A stretch of 64,000 nucleotides of DNA from Kryptolebias marmoratus. Taxonomy: Eukaryota; Chordata; Actinopteri; Cyprinodontiformes; Rivulidae. Location of the stretch: assembly GCF_001649575.2 (NCBI RefSeq), contig NC_051446.1:19109081-19173080 (forward strand), read 5' to 3'. Under the pieces are notes generated by a model. It did no database searches and had not been told where the DNA came from. It saw nothing but the letters and a program-made list of their open reading frames with translations. Made by a program: the position numbers and the translations under genes. Shown one piece after another: positions 34,620 to 46,899 of the stretch. The stretch's first letter is position 1. Each line of letters starts with the position of its first letter.

Positions 34620-35170
34620 AAAAAAAAAATTAACATGCCAAGCCTCAAATGCAGCAAAGAGGGGCTGGGCTTATATTTGTCATCATGCTGTAACTACATC
34701 TCAAAACTGGGCCACTTCAATGGCAGTCAGAGCAGCTGATGTGCTAATTCAAGGCCCTGAAGCGCTCCCTGCTATCATCTTTTCATTAGCTTTATCCATG
34801 TTACAAATAGAACATTTAAAAGAATCTGTGTGGTGCACAGACAGACTTGTTGGCTCTCAGTCATATTCAGCGACAGAAAAATGCACCTCTTTAATGAGTC
34901 TTCAGTAAACGCTTTCACTGGAAAAGAGAAATTCAATAGTATATTAACATTAAGTAGTAGAAAGGTTAATGTGGTCACATTTTAAGAAGCAGCAGTGAGG
35001 TAAATCTTCCTCCAGCCAACATCGCAATGCCAAGTGTTTTTAAACATATTACAGATAGTCATTAATTAATTTGTTGGCTCATGAAGCGTAGCTTATTTAG
35101 GCCATTCATCACAAGCAGTGAATTGACAAGTTATTCGTGAATGATATGTCAGAGGGATATCGGTTTTGAT
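34620..35170. promoter_or_regulatory. Possible conserved non-coding element (two sub-blocks)
   Basis: Sub-block 34650-34810 has gcagctgatgtgctaattca and cttttcattagctttatcc. Sub-block 35040-35160 has agatagtcattaattaattt, gcgtagcttatttaggccat and cagtgaattgacaag. TAAT cores recur in non-repetitive DNA. Inference. Confidence 0.38.
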
Positions 35171-35379
35171 TTTGCATCAAAGGGAGCAAACACTACTTCA
35201 TTTGTTAAATACTCATCACTTTCTTTCCAGTGTCTTTTGTGTGCACTGAGCTGATAGCTTACACAAAGGATACAAAAGGTTCGATTTCAACAGGGTCACA
35301 GTGGACTGGGGAAGTTCATCTTAGAGCCAAGTGTTGTTTAATGGTTTCCTCCTGGTGTACATCAACTCAGAGCATCAGA

Positions 35380-35790
35380 GCAGGCAGCAGAGAACATCTG
35401 TCCTGAATACACAGGCGCTTTGTTCCGTCGCAGTCACCCTGTCAATCAAACATGTACTGGCATGTCACTGACATATTACTAGTGGTTACGCGACCACCTC
35501 TGAAGACTCGCTCCAGCGCTGGTTTGGGTTGGATGTGCAAGCATCAGCCCGCGTGTCTACGTTTGTATGTGTCTACAAAAAAAACCAAAGATGACAGCGC
35601 GTCTATTTTTAGTCCGGTACACCGAGTTCTGCCACTGTGTTGTTGCTGCTCTGTTCCTAGGACAGGCAGCCGGGTCATCCGCAACGGAGTGCACCGGGAT
35701 AGCCCCGGCTGTGCTCTCTGACCCTCACCCTCCTGCTCCTACATCAGTGGGAGAGGCTTACAAGAATTCTGGGTGGTAGTTAGGAAGGAC
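35380..35790 (+). other. CpG-richer patch with a short signal-peptide-like ORF
   Basis: CpG dinucleotides are frequent here compared with the neighbours. An ATG at 35591 (A at -3, an acceptable context) opens a 62-codon frame ending at 35779. It starts MTARLFLVRYTE, continues with a hydrophobic segment (CVVAALFLGQAAGSSA) and a plausible signal-peptidase site, then a Pro-rich tail. No family match is known to me. It could be a first exon, an alternative promoter or a conserved non-coding block with a chance ORF. Overlapping frames exist, which weakens a coding call. Confidence 0.25.
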
Positions 35791-35799
35791 TGTCTGCAA

Positions 35800-35814
35800 A
35801 AAAAAAAAAAAAAA
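35800..35814. repeat. Poly-A run
   Basis: A homopolymer of about 15 A. There is no repeat body directly upstream that I recognise, so it need not be a retrotransposon tail. Confidence 0.9.
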
Positions 35815-35859
35815 GATGCTTTCTTGACAGATTCCTTGTTCATCCACCTCTTTTTCCTC

Positions 35860-36160
35860 TCCAGTGACTAATGGGCTAATAATTCAACTGTCACACTGAC
35901 ACATTATCTTGTGCTTTCTCATGGGAATACTACCCTTAAAACATCTCTCTGCTCCGAAAGAGATTCGTGAGATTCTCAAACTTGCGAGGCATTCTGAAGA
36001 ATATCAACACAGAATGCTCACACTGCTGTAACATTGTGAGGAAATCCCCCAAAGATGAAATGATAGATGGAAGTCAAACACACTGCAAGAAGGAAATGTT
36101 TTATCTCTTCATGTCCAGTTACTCATACAGCTCTGTGCAGCGCATTCTCTAATCTGATAA
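35860..36160. promoter_or_regulatory. Possible conserved non-coding element
   Basis: Non-repetitive block: gtgactaatgggctaataat, acacattatcttgtgctttc, attcgtgagattctcaaac, tgaggaaatcccccaaag. A 61-codon plus frame is unrecognisable. Inference. Confidence 0.36.
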
Positions 36161-36164
36161 AGCA

Positions 36165-38090
36165 CAAACAATAAACCTTTGTTATACTGACACAAAAGCT
36201 TTACATATAAAATCCCTAAATCATGTTCAAGTTCTTCCTAGTTTTTATTATAACAATTTTTATGCGTACATTTACTAATTTTCTGCACGTTAGGGGGAAT
36301 ACCTTTAGAACAATAATCTGAATAAAATAATGTTACAAATAAATGCTGATGATAAGAGGTACATACTGTGTGTAGATTGTCTACATAGTAGTGTAAGAAG
36401 CACTTATTGTTACTATACATACATTCTTTATTTCTAGCTAAATGAGGTACTTGTCAGATTTTCTTAATTGCTGGGTTCTATTGTCTCCCACTAACCTTGG
36501 GAGAGATCTTTATGACTACATTTGGAGTCTGACTGTAATTTCACCAAAATTTCATCAAAGTGGTGCTAACATACAGAAGTTCGATTATATTCATAAAACG
36601 TTTGTTCAATAATATGATGCTACCCCTTAAAAAAGATCAGCTTTATTAAACACCCATGTATAGCTACTACAATAGTCCGATCACACTCAGTTTAACAGCT
36701 TGTCATTCAGAGATCTGGGTGTGTGGAATAAACAACAAATTAAACACATTACGCGCTTGTTTAATAAGCTTCTACTCGACTTCACACTGTCCAGGGTAAC
36801 AAGGGAGTCGTGAGTATTGAGTGTGAAAGAGTTGCAAGTGTTAATTTGGCTACTTTACTAAAAATGGGTATAGGAATTCATACTAAAATGTAATAAATAG
36901 TCTAGTAATAACCTTAAATGCTTTGCAACCTGATGTTAGGTGGCTGACTCTGTTCCCTTTGTTTTCCTGAGCAGAGGAGGTGGACATGTGCCTGGGACTC
37001 AGGGGCCAGGCCCTCTATCCTTCCTGTTCAGTTACCAGAGGCCTCCCACTTATCAGTTCCAGATCTCACAAGAACAGAGAGAAAAAGAGACCACTGACAG
37101 GAAGGGGATTTTTTTTCTCCCCCCCCCCCCCGCTTCCTTTAGAGAAGTTAACAGAATGTCTGCACCTTCACATTTCACAGAGGAAAGCAGTTAGTCATTA
37201 GGGCTTGCACTGGAGCTACAAGAGGAAAATACCAATCTTCTGATATTTCTGAAACAGAACCTGAAAACTGATTCATTATCAAACAACTAGTTATTGATTA
37301 GAAGATCAAAAACACACCATTTTCCATGTACCATAACGTCATAATAAATTAGTTGCATTATAATTCTTAGCTGTAGCCTTTAACGTAATGCTGTGGTCAC
37401 TAGCCTCAAACATTAAAAAATGTTTCCTGTCCTGTATCCTCTGCATCAACTACATTCTCCCCCACACAAAGGCAACAGACCAAGGGAAAAGTCTGTCACT
37501 GGCGGTGAGAGAACAGACTTTGAAGCACTCATGTCATGTCCCTGTTCGTGTCACATCCCCGTCCGTTTCACTTGCTATCACTGTCTACCTCGCATGGCAT
37601 TTTCACAATAATCACTTTGGTTTATCCCACTCAGCTGCGTGGCAGGCAGATGTTTGTCAGGGCACCATATTTCTCAGCATTCGCACAGCTCTAATCAAGA
37701 TTAACCCCTCTTATCTATTCACTGAGTGTGTGTGTGTGTGTGCCCTGGATGTCCTAATTCCTAATCCATGACTGTATTGTATAATACAGTGAACAATCCT
37801 ATTACATTCCATTTTCTCTAAATATTTTTCTATTTTAGTGGAACATACACTGCATATTGTGGCTTGTTAATGAAAAAGGTAGTCATGACCTTGTGTGTGT
37901 GTGTTTGGGCAGGCCTGGAACATAAGCACTTTGTTACTCAGCACCCCCACCCCCCGGAGCTCCTGATGAAATCAACATGTTCTGCTAACAGAGCCGACAC
38001 TGGCCACACACAAACTGTAGCCATCACATGTTTCACAAAGACATTAGAGTACGGGGGGAGGAAAGACAGTGTCAGAGCAGACAAAGCTGT
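36165..38090. other. Gene-free stretch
   Basis: AT-rich to 36900, then mixed. There is a C10 run near 37121-37130 and a (TG)9 near 37727. The 127-codon plus frame 37388-37771 has no recognisable domain and ends in a Cys-Val run from the TG tract. No RNA gene or repeat family was recognised. Confidence 0.5.
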
Positions 38091-38094
38091 AGAC

Positions 38095-38260
38095 TTTGGC
38101 CTTGTTTACATGACGCTGTTTTTGAGTGAAACTGGAACATTTCCGGTTGCACTGCGTTCCGGCCGTTCATGTCCATGACAGCATCGTATTCTGACAGTGA
38201 AGCTTTTTAAATCCAGGTCTCGGAGTGGAAGTTTTAGGAAACTCCCAGAATAGTTTAAAG
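38095..38260. repeat. Probable non-autonomous DNA-transposon fragment
   Basis: Phrases ggccttgtttacatgacgct, aactggaacatttccggttg, gcgttccggccgttcatgtc and ggagtggaagttttaggaaa resemble, from memory, fish elements built on 'gtttacacgacgacgttttc' and 'cgtgtaaacggg' modules, here strongly CpG-decayed. It may extend to about 38350. Medium-low certainty. Confidence 0.45.
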
Positions 38261-38359
38261 AGAAACCGCAGCTTGTGTGAAATTGCACATATGCACCACG
38301 GTTAAAGTCAGTTAATAGTTATTCTGCACATGCAAATAGATTAAAAACAGTAACAGTGG

Positions 38360-39840
38360 CTGACAGGAGAGTGCTGTTTGTGCTACTCACCCTTATTTTT
38401 ACATGTAGGAGCAACCCAACCTCATCGCAGGTCCAAATAAATGTTCATGCATTCATCATTTTAGATGTAACTGTTTTACTGCTCAAGACTGAAGTGTCAG
38501 TGTGCGTGCACATGTTGTTAAAATTAAAAAATAACAACGCCAGCTTGTGACCTAGCATGGAAACTAAGCAAATTCAACGAGCACAGCATTACCATGTAAT
38601 CTTAGAACTTTTTTACAATCAAAAACTTTTTCAGAGATCCTTCACAAGTAAACATGTTCAAGCAATAGCTACTTTTATTCAAATGTAAACTCAAAATTGC
38701 ACAACTAAAGCATTTTTTTTGCTCGTTTCCTTTTCAAAATAAAGAGGTGGAAGATTACATCTGTCTATGTTATGACACTGATGCTCATCATCAACACAGG
38801 GTTGCCATGCTGGTGAATCCAGTGTGACACAAACATCCTTTCACTTAATAGTTAAGCTAAAGAGTTAAATGCCTAGAATATTTGCCTAAGTTTACACAGG
38901 GTTACACATTTTACTATTTATTTATAATCAATTCCCATCATTTCACACAGACTTTCTTAGAAAGACAGACATATTATATAAACAACCACTAGAAACGCTG
39001 CCATTTCAGTATTTCTAACCATAGCCATTGTTAGATTTTTTAAATGAGGAGTATGGTACATAACACTCAATTTTTGATGCACAAAACACTTACAACTTTT
39101 CAACTCTGCTTTATCACCTAATCATCCTAATCATCAGTCACAACACAGTGCTCCTCCTGCGTGTGTGAACACCACAATAGTGGTGGGGAGGCATTCATAT
39201 GAACCCTTAAATAAACACAACCCAATCTCAAATCAAGAGAACTTGCTGTTGGTGTAGCTTTAATAACTGTTTAAAAGAAACTACTTTTGTAAATCCTGAT
39301 ACAACAACTAAATAATCTTTATTTGCCATAGTGTGGACATTTTATATGCCTAACCACGGCTTTAGGATACACAGTGTAAAGATAAAACTGCATAACGCAT
39401 TAACACCAGTTTTCACAAGTGTATTTGTATGTAACAAATGTAATAAATTGTTTTATTGATATTCACACGCAAAACTTTAGCAGCAAAAATGGCTGCTTTC
39501 AGGCAATAAACTACATGTCATGTTTCATTTGAGAGAAGATTTTTAAATGAGTGCACATTATAATCCCCCTGACCTCAGCTGGATCTTTAGCATTGAATAC
39601 ATACTGTAAATAACAAAAAAAAAGACTTACTTGTGTTGTTTTCAATCCTTGATTTGTCACCAGTACAGACCCCCCCACCCATTCAAACACCAAGTGGAAA
39701 AACACTCCAGCACCTCACAATTTCTGGCCCTGAAAAAAAAATAAAAAATCAGAGGAAGACAAGAAAATGCATCAATCATTGCTACTTTATCCACCAATCT
39801 CCAAACACTAGAATATTACATTTGCATATTTTCCCCTGAA
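38360..39840. other. AT-rich gene-free stretch
   Basis: AT-rich DNA with A runs and a C7 run near 39669. Frames of 60-68 codons are unrecognisable. Confidence 0.55.
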
Positions 39841-39844
39841 AATC

Positions 39845-40150
39845 AAGCCCACTCAGTGACTTCACTTCTTACAAATTCCTTTGGGTTTTGAGTGGCTTCC
39901 ATCTGCGCCTGTGATACTCTTCTACCCTGCACGGATAAGCTCCTTCACGCTCTCGTGCCCACGAAGGACAAATCAAAAGAGCAGCCGATACTTCACATGA
40001 TCGGCGTGCCATCATAAACATCCACCACAGAGTAAGTTCACTGCCATGGCACAGTCACAATTCACTCCCGGTTGACAGAGAAGCCCAATAAAACAAGTAA
40101 TTGCTACAGCTAACCACTTTGCCAGAGTGAAAGGGCTTTTAGCATTTGGA
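39845..40150. promoter_or_regulatory. Possible conserved non-coding element
   Basis: Balanced non-repetitive block: gcacggataagctccttcac (GATAAG word), ctcgtgcccacgaaggac, catgatcggcgtgccatcat, caagtaattgctacagc. No coding frame. Inference. Confidence 0.4.
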
Positions 40151-40154
40151 CCCA

Positions 40155-40635
40155 AATCACCATGTTACTCACACAAAGGGTAAATGATCAGATATGATCC
40201 AGTTAGAGTGTGAATTAACCAGATTATAACATAGCACTAAAATCAAAATTATGTTTTTAACTCAGATTGAGAAGAAATTACCACTGAAATCATGACAACC
40301 TGGGTTTAATAAAACTGGATGTCAAAAGTTCAAAGTTGAAAATTAAATTAAAGTGGTTTTTTTTGGCTTCCCAAACACTGAGGAATAAATTTGAAAGTAT
40401 TTTATTGGTGTTTAATCTGGCTTGTGAATGAGTATTTTCTTTAATCAATGTGAGTATCATTTTCATCAGTCATCTGCTTGGTGACACAACATTCCAGCCA
40501 TTTGTATCCCGAGCCAGAACTCCTCTGGTTTCTCCTGATCTCATGCTCGAGTTGAAATGACAAGGTTAATGTTCCAAATATAAAAACTGTCTAAACAACA
40601 AGGTGTATTTTCACATTCAGCAAGAGAGAGAGAGA
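40155..40635. other. AT-rich gene-free stretch
   Basis: No gene, RNA gene or repeat recognised. A short GA run sits at 40625-40636. Confidence 0.55.
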
Positions 40636-40639
40636 GGGC

Positions 40640-41290
40640 GGTCCCCTCGCGCCTTGTGCTTTTTTTAATCCTCTTTCCTTACGACTGGAAGATTTTTCAA
40701 GCTGCATTTCTCCCCTGCTGGAAGTGGCGCTCTCTGAAAAGAGAAAGTGGAGGAGTGCTGGTGGCTCAATGGGTCGACGAAGAGGAGGAGGAGGGGGCTA
40801 ACGCTGGGTGCCTCCTTTTTAAAGCCAGATTCTCCCCAGATACCTCTATGCTATTCATCAACAGCTTTTCCAGGGCTGTGAAAAATCAATGTGCTCTGCA
40901 CTGCAAACAGTTCATAATGACGGAGGATGGAGGAAAAAAAGCCCAACTGCAACAGAATTGATTTGTTTAAGTACAATAACACGGCTCTGCAGCGCGGCGA
41001 GGAGGAGGCTCGAGCACCCAGACAAAGACTGACTGGCAGTATGAAACCACAAGCAGTAATTGATAAACTGCTGGCAAAGTGCAAATCTGAAATACAGAGG
41101 CCTGTTATCTAATTAAAGGAGTTTTTCTGTAAATTACCACCTGACAGAGGAAAAAACCCACTGAGTCGCAAGTGTGTAATTGACCCGCCGGTCCACTCAG
41201 AGAGATCGTTTTTCACCTATTTTATGTCACCCATGCATATAAATTACACGTGTAAGCACAGAGTTTATTTGAGAGTTTGCAGATTTTTTT
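40640..41290. promoter_or_regulatory. Possible conserved non-coding element, one of the strongest
   Basis: A 650-bp non-repetitive block with three homeodomain-type sites in 130 bp (TAATTG 41057-41062, TAATTA 41110-41115, TAATTG 41177-41182) and a palindromic E-box CACGTG at 41247-41252 next to taaattacacg. Other words: ccagatacctctatgctatt, gctggcaaagtgcaaatc, tgacccgccggtccactc. A 101-codon plus frame and two shorter ones overlap it in different phases and strands, with no known domain. Confidence 0.45.
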
Positions 41291-41294
41291 TGCT

Positions 41295-41855
41295 CCTCAA
41301 AGGCTGCAGTTCAACGTGTGGGAAGAGGTTGTTCCTTCCATTTGTTCTATTTTTGTTGTTTGGTTAGCTTTGCAACAAATCTATTCTGTTGTGATTATAA
41401 AAAGACTTTGTAAATAATTTAACACTGTTGTTCTTTCGGAAGTTTGGCATTGCTTTAGGCAAGACAAAGCATGATACAGATGGGATACTTTGTATGCTGA
41501 GCTGGCAGCTCCGCTACACATTTTGGTTTGATACCAGGCTGACACTGTAACTCAGACTTGAGGGGCTGCATGCAAGTTTATTCAAGCACTGCTAACTTTT
41601 CTCCAAGCTGCTAAATGTCTTTGGATAACTGTGGTTGTCTTCTCACACCCAGGCCCTCTAAATGTTTGCATATTCTCCCACAGACATGCTCAAATCATGG
41701 AATAACGCACAAACGATTTGCTGACTTCAAACTCAGTTCAACCACACGCAAGATAGTCCATCTAATCAAGTTATTGAATTGTTTAAAAGATGACACTTGG
41801 CTTCTCATATGAAGAGGTGAGATTTTTCCACTGACCAGCGGTCTGGAGTAAATTG
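41295..41855. other. Gene-free stretch
   Basis: Mixed AT-rich DNA. The 65-codon frame 41615-41812 is unrecognisable. Confidence 0.5.
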
Positions 41856-41859
41856 TGTC

Positions 41860-42260
41860 ATGACAGGCTTTCACAATAAAACATTTCTTCCTGCCTCTTT
41901 AAAGCTGGCCACAGAGGTGCATTTATCATTGTTATTATTCCTTCTGAGGGGGCCTCACAGGTTTAATTGGGTCCTCATGGAGTCAAAATCCCCTCTGTTG
42001 CTGCAGCCACCAAAGCTGGACAAGCTCATTCCTACTTAGCCAGCAGCAGATTTTTGCTGGCTGCATGGAACTCTGTGCAAAGTGGCCCTGAATCCAGCCG
42101 GTGAGCCAGAGGGGGAGGAGAAATGGACGTCACCCTCCAAGCTTGGATAATGGCATGAGAGGGACACCCGGGGAGAAACTTTTACCTGGCTCTGCTCTCA
42201 GCGCTGTGGGGAGAGCTCTCCAAAGCCATAGGGTGTCCATCCAATCGGCCGACTCACAGG
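41860..42260. promoter_or_regulatory. Possible conserved non-coding element
   Basis: Non-repetitive, balanced: gtgcatttatcattgttatt, ggcctcacaggtttaattgg, gcagccaccaaagctggac, ccttactta-type words absent of simple repeats. An 82-codon plus frame (42101-42349) with an N-terminal Arg cluster is unrecognisable. Confidence 0.36.
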
Positions 42261-42264
42261 GACC

Positions 42265-43355
42265 ATTATACCCAGTGGGCTCAGTTAGCATTTTAACTAG
42301 TAAATATAGCAGGATTCGAAAACATGTGCCACAAAATAAACAGCTGTGAAATTTTTGACCTCCCTTGCAGTTCTACCTTTTCGTAAAAGTTAGAAAAGGT
42401 TGTCTATTTTTGTGTTTTTAAAAAAAAAGTAACTCTTGGGATTTGGATAACTGAGACTAAATCAATACGCTCTCTCGTCACATGAAAGGAAGCGTAAAAA
42501 TCACACCTCCTAATGGCTGCTTCGTGTTGTTGATATGCTCAAGATATGCAAAATCAAACAAGATACGCATCCCTGCTTTACAGACGTATCCAGCAAAGTG
42601 TTTGAGCTTAAAGGAGAAATGGTAAAATGACAAAGAAAGGAATAACAGTCAAGTTGTTTTTGTTCAATCTTGTTCTGGTAGGAAGTGAAAAAAGTCATAG
42701 ATCCTGTGCGCAAATGTCATTGTGACTTTTTATGCTGCCCTTTAGGACAGCAAGAAGATGTGTTGGACGTGTTGCTATTATTCCTGGACAAAAATTGTAT
42801 GAAGCTCTCATGTACATTTGGAGAACTTTTTAAATAGACACGATACTCAGAAGAAAAAATGAGGTATAGGTACATCAAAAAATGTCTGTTTTTATTTGTT
42901 TGTTTAGCTTTTTTTGTACGAAAGACACCCTATGCATTGAGGATTTGCCAGACTTTGCCTGTCTGGACCTCTGCAACTACTTAATTTGTAAACTCTCTTA
43001 TAACAAAAAAGAAACGAAAAAGGCACAAAGCCCTTAAAGCATACAACTAGCTAACACAAGGATGATGGTGAAGATGTTCCTTTGACATACCCAATGATGC
43101 AAAAAGATGTAAACAGACTTTTGTACAGTTTATTGCCAAGCACGAGAAGACCAAATTACTTAATTAATCAGAAATCTTCGGAAATCTGTACATTTAACAG
43201 AAATCAGATGAATTGATAAACTATCAAGAAAACTTTGCTATCCAACAATGCAGTTAAACAAAGATTATATATACAGACATATGGACTGAATCCATTAGAC
43301 AGTCACAAGCACATAAAGTACATCACTGCAGAGCTGTAGAGATGATTACAAGCTA
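42265..43355. other. AT-rich gene-free stretch
   Basis: No gene, RNA gene or repeat recognised. A runs lie near 42420 and short T runs near 42910. Confidence 0.55.
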
Positions 43356-43359
43356 ACAG

Positions 43360-43830
43360 ATAATGGTTTCCACCGTAATACATTTAGAGGGCATGAAACT
43401 CGGCAGTTAGCTCCCCAATCTTCACTCTCAACTGATTAACACAAATCTGGGCGCCTAGTTAACCACTGCTGCTGTAATTACTGTATGTGGAGCATCACAC
43501 ACACATACATCGTGCCACAATACACTAAGGCACTCAAGTGCAAAAAGGTGCAGTTGTATACATGTTGTGTGCCACCAGAGCCGCATCACAGCAACCACCA
43601 ATTACACCTTTTATTTATGCAAATGCAGGTAATTTACTTCCTGCTGTGCATGACTTTGCAGCGTGTTTGCCCTCTAGCATCAGCGGTTTGTTTTGGAGAT
43701 TGACTGAACACATGAATTGAAATGATCCAAAGTAGGTTTTCCTTCCAATTGAGAATAATAACACGCCCTGGAACAGATGGTTATTTCATTCAGTGTTATT
43801 ATTTCTGATAGAAGTGGCAGTCCAAATCAT
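43360..43830. promoter_or_regulatory. Possible conserved non-coding element
   Basis: Non-repetitive block: gataatggtttccaccgtaa, gggcgcctagttaaccac, tgctgtaattactgtatg, a perfect octamer ATGCAAAT (POU-factor type) at 43617-43624 followed by caggtaatttac, and gagaataataacacgccc. Two overlapping plus frames are unrecognisable. Confidence 0.43.
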
Positions 43831-43834
43831 GAAA

Positions 43835-45025
43835 AGAGGACACAAATCGTATAAAAAGCAGAGTTTTGCTTTAAATTACTGTGTTTTTCTAGTTCCGAAG
43901 AGGGAGCTTATGCTCATGAGTCCTGCATGAATTGATGGCTTCAATATTGTTTCTCCTCCTACTCTTCTCTCTATAGTATATCTCGTTTCAAAAGCGAGAG
44001 CAGCCCAAGAGGGTGCTTGTATTTTTCTTCCTTTGTTTCCAGTGCTTCCCTATCAGAGCGAGAAGGTGGTAGCAACTCCCACGAGGGAGATAGAGATAGA
44101 GGTATATAGACTGCTGGCAGAGCGCTGAAGCAAAGAAAAGCTGCACCGTCTGACCGCAGACATAAAAACGATGCCCCTTTCCTTCCCTTCTCTGCCCGGC
44201 TTCATCTGCAAAGCAAATTTTGTGCCCAGCAGCAAGATATTCCTATTTGGTCACCTGGATTTTTTTGTATTTATCAATTTATTTTTTTTACTATTTTACT
44301 AGCTAGAATTCTAAGGAGAGTTTACCATAAAGTAATGAAGACGAGCAAATGCAGAGAAACAAGCAGCTCCTTTCAACAAGCAGCAAAGTAGAGGGTGTAA
44401 TGAACTCTGATAAGTCCAAAGAAATAACCTGTATTTGCATTTTCAACCCCATTCTTCATCTCTCCCCCTTATTATTGGCTCCTCTGTCTCGTAATAAGGG
44501 AAAAGAAAAGAAGGGGGGTAGCTGATGTATACACAGAGGAATCCAGGGAGTAAAAAGAGAACACATTACTACTGGGAGGGGAAAATGATTAAAGGCTGAG
44601 ATGAACACAATCTGCTGGTTCCAGAGGAAAGCTGAAGGAATTTCCAGATCCAATAGGCATCACAGAAACCCGTCTCTCTACACCATTCAACCATGACTAT
44701 GCTGGCTAAAGCCTATTTCCTACATTTGTGCCTTAATATATTCTTTGAACTTGAGTATTTCTTGCACATACAATCATAATCCTGGCAAGAATAGTGACTT
44801 TTAAAAACATTGCTACCTTCTAACTATAGTATATTAGACAGATTTGGCACAAAAGTGGAAACAAAAACATACATCTGTTACCCTTTATGGTTTTGGTTGT
44901 TGCAGCTAATCAGGTATAACAGCATTTAGGTTGACTCGATAGAGAGTCTTGAGGCAAAACGGCCAAAGAAAAAGGAAAAACAAGAGCATCAATAATGAAG
45001 TGAAGGAGACGGCGGGAAGAAAACA
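43835..45025. other. Gene-free stretch
   Basis: Mixed DNA with short purine-rich patches (44070-44100, 44505-44520) and a T run near 44282. Frames of 60-65 codons on the minus strand are unrecognisable. Confidence 0.5.
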
Positions 45026-45029
45026 AAGC

Positions 45030-45430
45030 CGTGCCTAACAAATGAGAAAACAGGCAGAGCGTCTCATTGCGAGAACGCTAACGACAATCAATTAGCAATT
45101 CCTCATGATCTCGGTTGCATCGGAGTATAAGGTGTCTTAATGAGTCCCATTTCCATTAGCTGCTCGACTCGAGAGGCATAAGGAGGAGGCTGCATCCACC
45201 AGCTCCTCCATCTCAATGCCTAATGACTCCAAGAGTGGATTACACCATCAATTCCTTGCTTCTCTTTGTTTATCCCCTGTGTAAATAATGGTCAACCATT
45301 ACAATGCATTAAGTGGGCCACTCTACATGCAGCGACTCAGAGGGAGAAACAGGATCACAAGTGTTTCGAAGGCATCCACCAGTGATCTCCAGGAAATCGG
45401 ATAATACCAGCCACGCTGTGTGGTGGCAGA
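45030..45430. promoter_or_regulatory. Possible conserved non-coding element
   Basis: Dense motif content: cgacaatcaattagcaattc (CAATTA 45089-45094), cttaatgagtcccatttcc (TAATGA 45138-45143), ccattagctgctcgactcg, tgcctaatgactccaagag and ggtcaaccattacaatgc. Non-repetitive with no coding frame. One of the better enhancer candidates by look. Confidence 0.45.
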
Positions 45431-45434
45431 GCAT

Positions 45435-46050
45435 AAGAGGCTTGATAAACCTTTGGTTTTACTGGGAAATATGTGTGTAAATGTGGAGACAAAGATAATG
45501 ATTTTAACAACTTGTCAAGGCAATCATCTTTCATTAACGAGTCACTTCAACTAAACTGATTCTCTTTGATCAATTAAAATTTCTAGTTACATCAGAAGTG
45601 GGTAACCCTTTTCCAGAAGCCACATAAAGGAGTAGAGTAGGACCACACATTGAATAGAAATATGAACATATTGTTATTTTCATCTTTAATACACCAATAT
45701 CTTTTTGGTATTTTCAAAGTACTGACTATAACCTGACATTTGACAAACTTTTTACATATCTGAGTAAGATGCATTTGGAGAGAAGCTTTTCTCTTTTAAA
45801 AGACTTAGCCACTGACCTTACTAACCCGGCAAATAAAACTTGAGGCCTACTTAAACTTAAAATGTCTGAAACAAGGTTTTCAAGAGGTTTAGTTTAAACT
45901 GCTTCAAGATTCATTAACAAAGAGCTGAATTTCATTGATTTATTAGAAGGTGCTTTGTGACAGTCTAGATTGCTTCTGCTGCTTCTGGCTTTGGGCTCTA
46001 TTTTGCCCATGTATAAGTTATACCAAGCATACCAGCTACAGTTATTACAA
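45435..46050. other. AT-rich gene-free stretch
   Basis: No gene, RNA gene or repeat family recognised. Confidence 0.55.
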
Positions 46051-46052
46051 AA

Positions 46053-46120
46053 TCATCTCATCTCATCTCATCCCATCCATCCATCCATCCATCCATCCAT
46101 CCATCCATCCATCCATCCAT
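46053..46120. repeat. Compound (ATCTC)4-(CCAT)12 microsatellite
   Basis: About four ATCTC pentamers followed by 12 CCAT tetramers. On the minus strand this is (ATGG)n, like the tail of RTE LINEs, but no LINE body precedes it on that strand, so a simple repeat is the better call. Confidence 0.92.
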
Positions 46121-46124
46121 GGTT

Positions 46125-46895
46125 TTAAATAATATTTCCACATCGTGTTTTATAACTTGTGTCCAATGTGAAGTCCCTGTAATTTGACAAAAGTACAAAT
46201 AAGATTCTAATACCACTAACCTTAACCTAAGTGCCATAAATTAGGTAAAAAGTCAAGTTGTTGTAATCATAAGCAGAATTTTCAGAATTTGAAAAAATCT
46301 TTTTCCTTTTTTTACATTTAAATTAGTAACAAAATACTAACAAAAGCAAAGATGGAAATTAGGTGGCATTACAGAGACATAAAGTCAGCTTAAGAATCAG
46401 GCTGAGGTCGGTTTAGATGACTTGATTGTCCTTGATCTACAAAGGAACAGTAATGTGCAAAAAGGGGGGGAGGTACTGAGGGTTTTCACCTTTAGGACAC
46501 CAGGTCAAACTAGAAATATGGACTAGATTTCTATTAAATTGTATGCACTTGGGATTTGTAATTCTGACAACTGCTGTTTCTGGTACAATTTTTCTAATCC
46601 TTTTAACATCAAGCTAAGTCAAAATTACCTATATTACATTACTTTACGATTTCAGTCAACCAACCCTTTCAGAAGTTAAAGTGTAGCTTAGTTTGGCCGT
46701 GTCTTCCAAGGGGATTTGTAAAATATGACATACTGAAAATGAAATTTTCATGGCATTCACCTTAAAGAACAGCAGTGATTCAAAATGGATGGATTTGAGT
46801 TTCAGCAATCACTTCTATAAGAAGTTATATGCCTTGAATTATATCTAGCAGTTGCAATACTTTCCCCCTGGGTTGTACCAATCAATATTTCACCC
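46125..46895. other. AT-rich gene-free stretch
   Basis: No gene, RNA gene or repeat family recognised. A G7 run lies near 46464. Confidence 0.55.
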
Positions 46896-46899
46896 AAGG

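Noticed and set aside
35800..35814. Poly-A run as the tail of a processed pseudogene
   Set aside because: No recognisable cDNA-like or retrotransposon body directly upstream and no evident target-site duplication.
46053..46120. (ATGG)n on the minus strand as the tail of a Rex3-like LINE
   Set aside because: The DNA that would be the LINE body on that strand (46121 onward) has none of the LINE 3' words seen at 12.6 kb.
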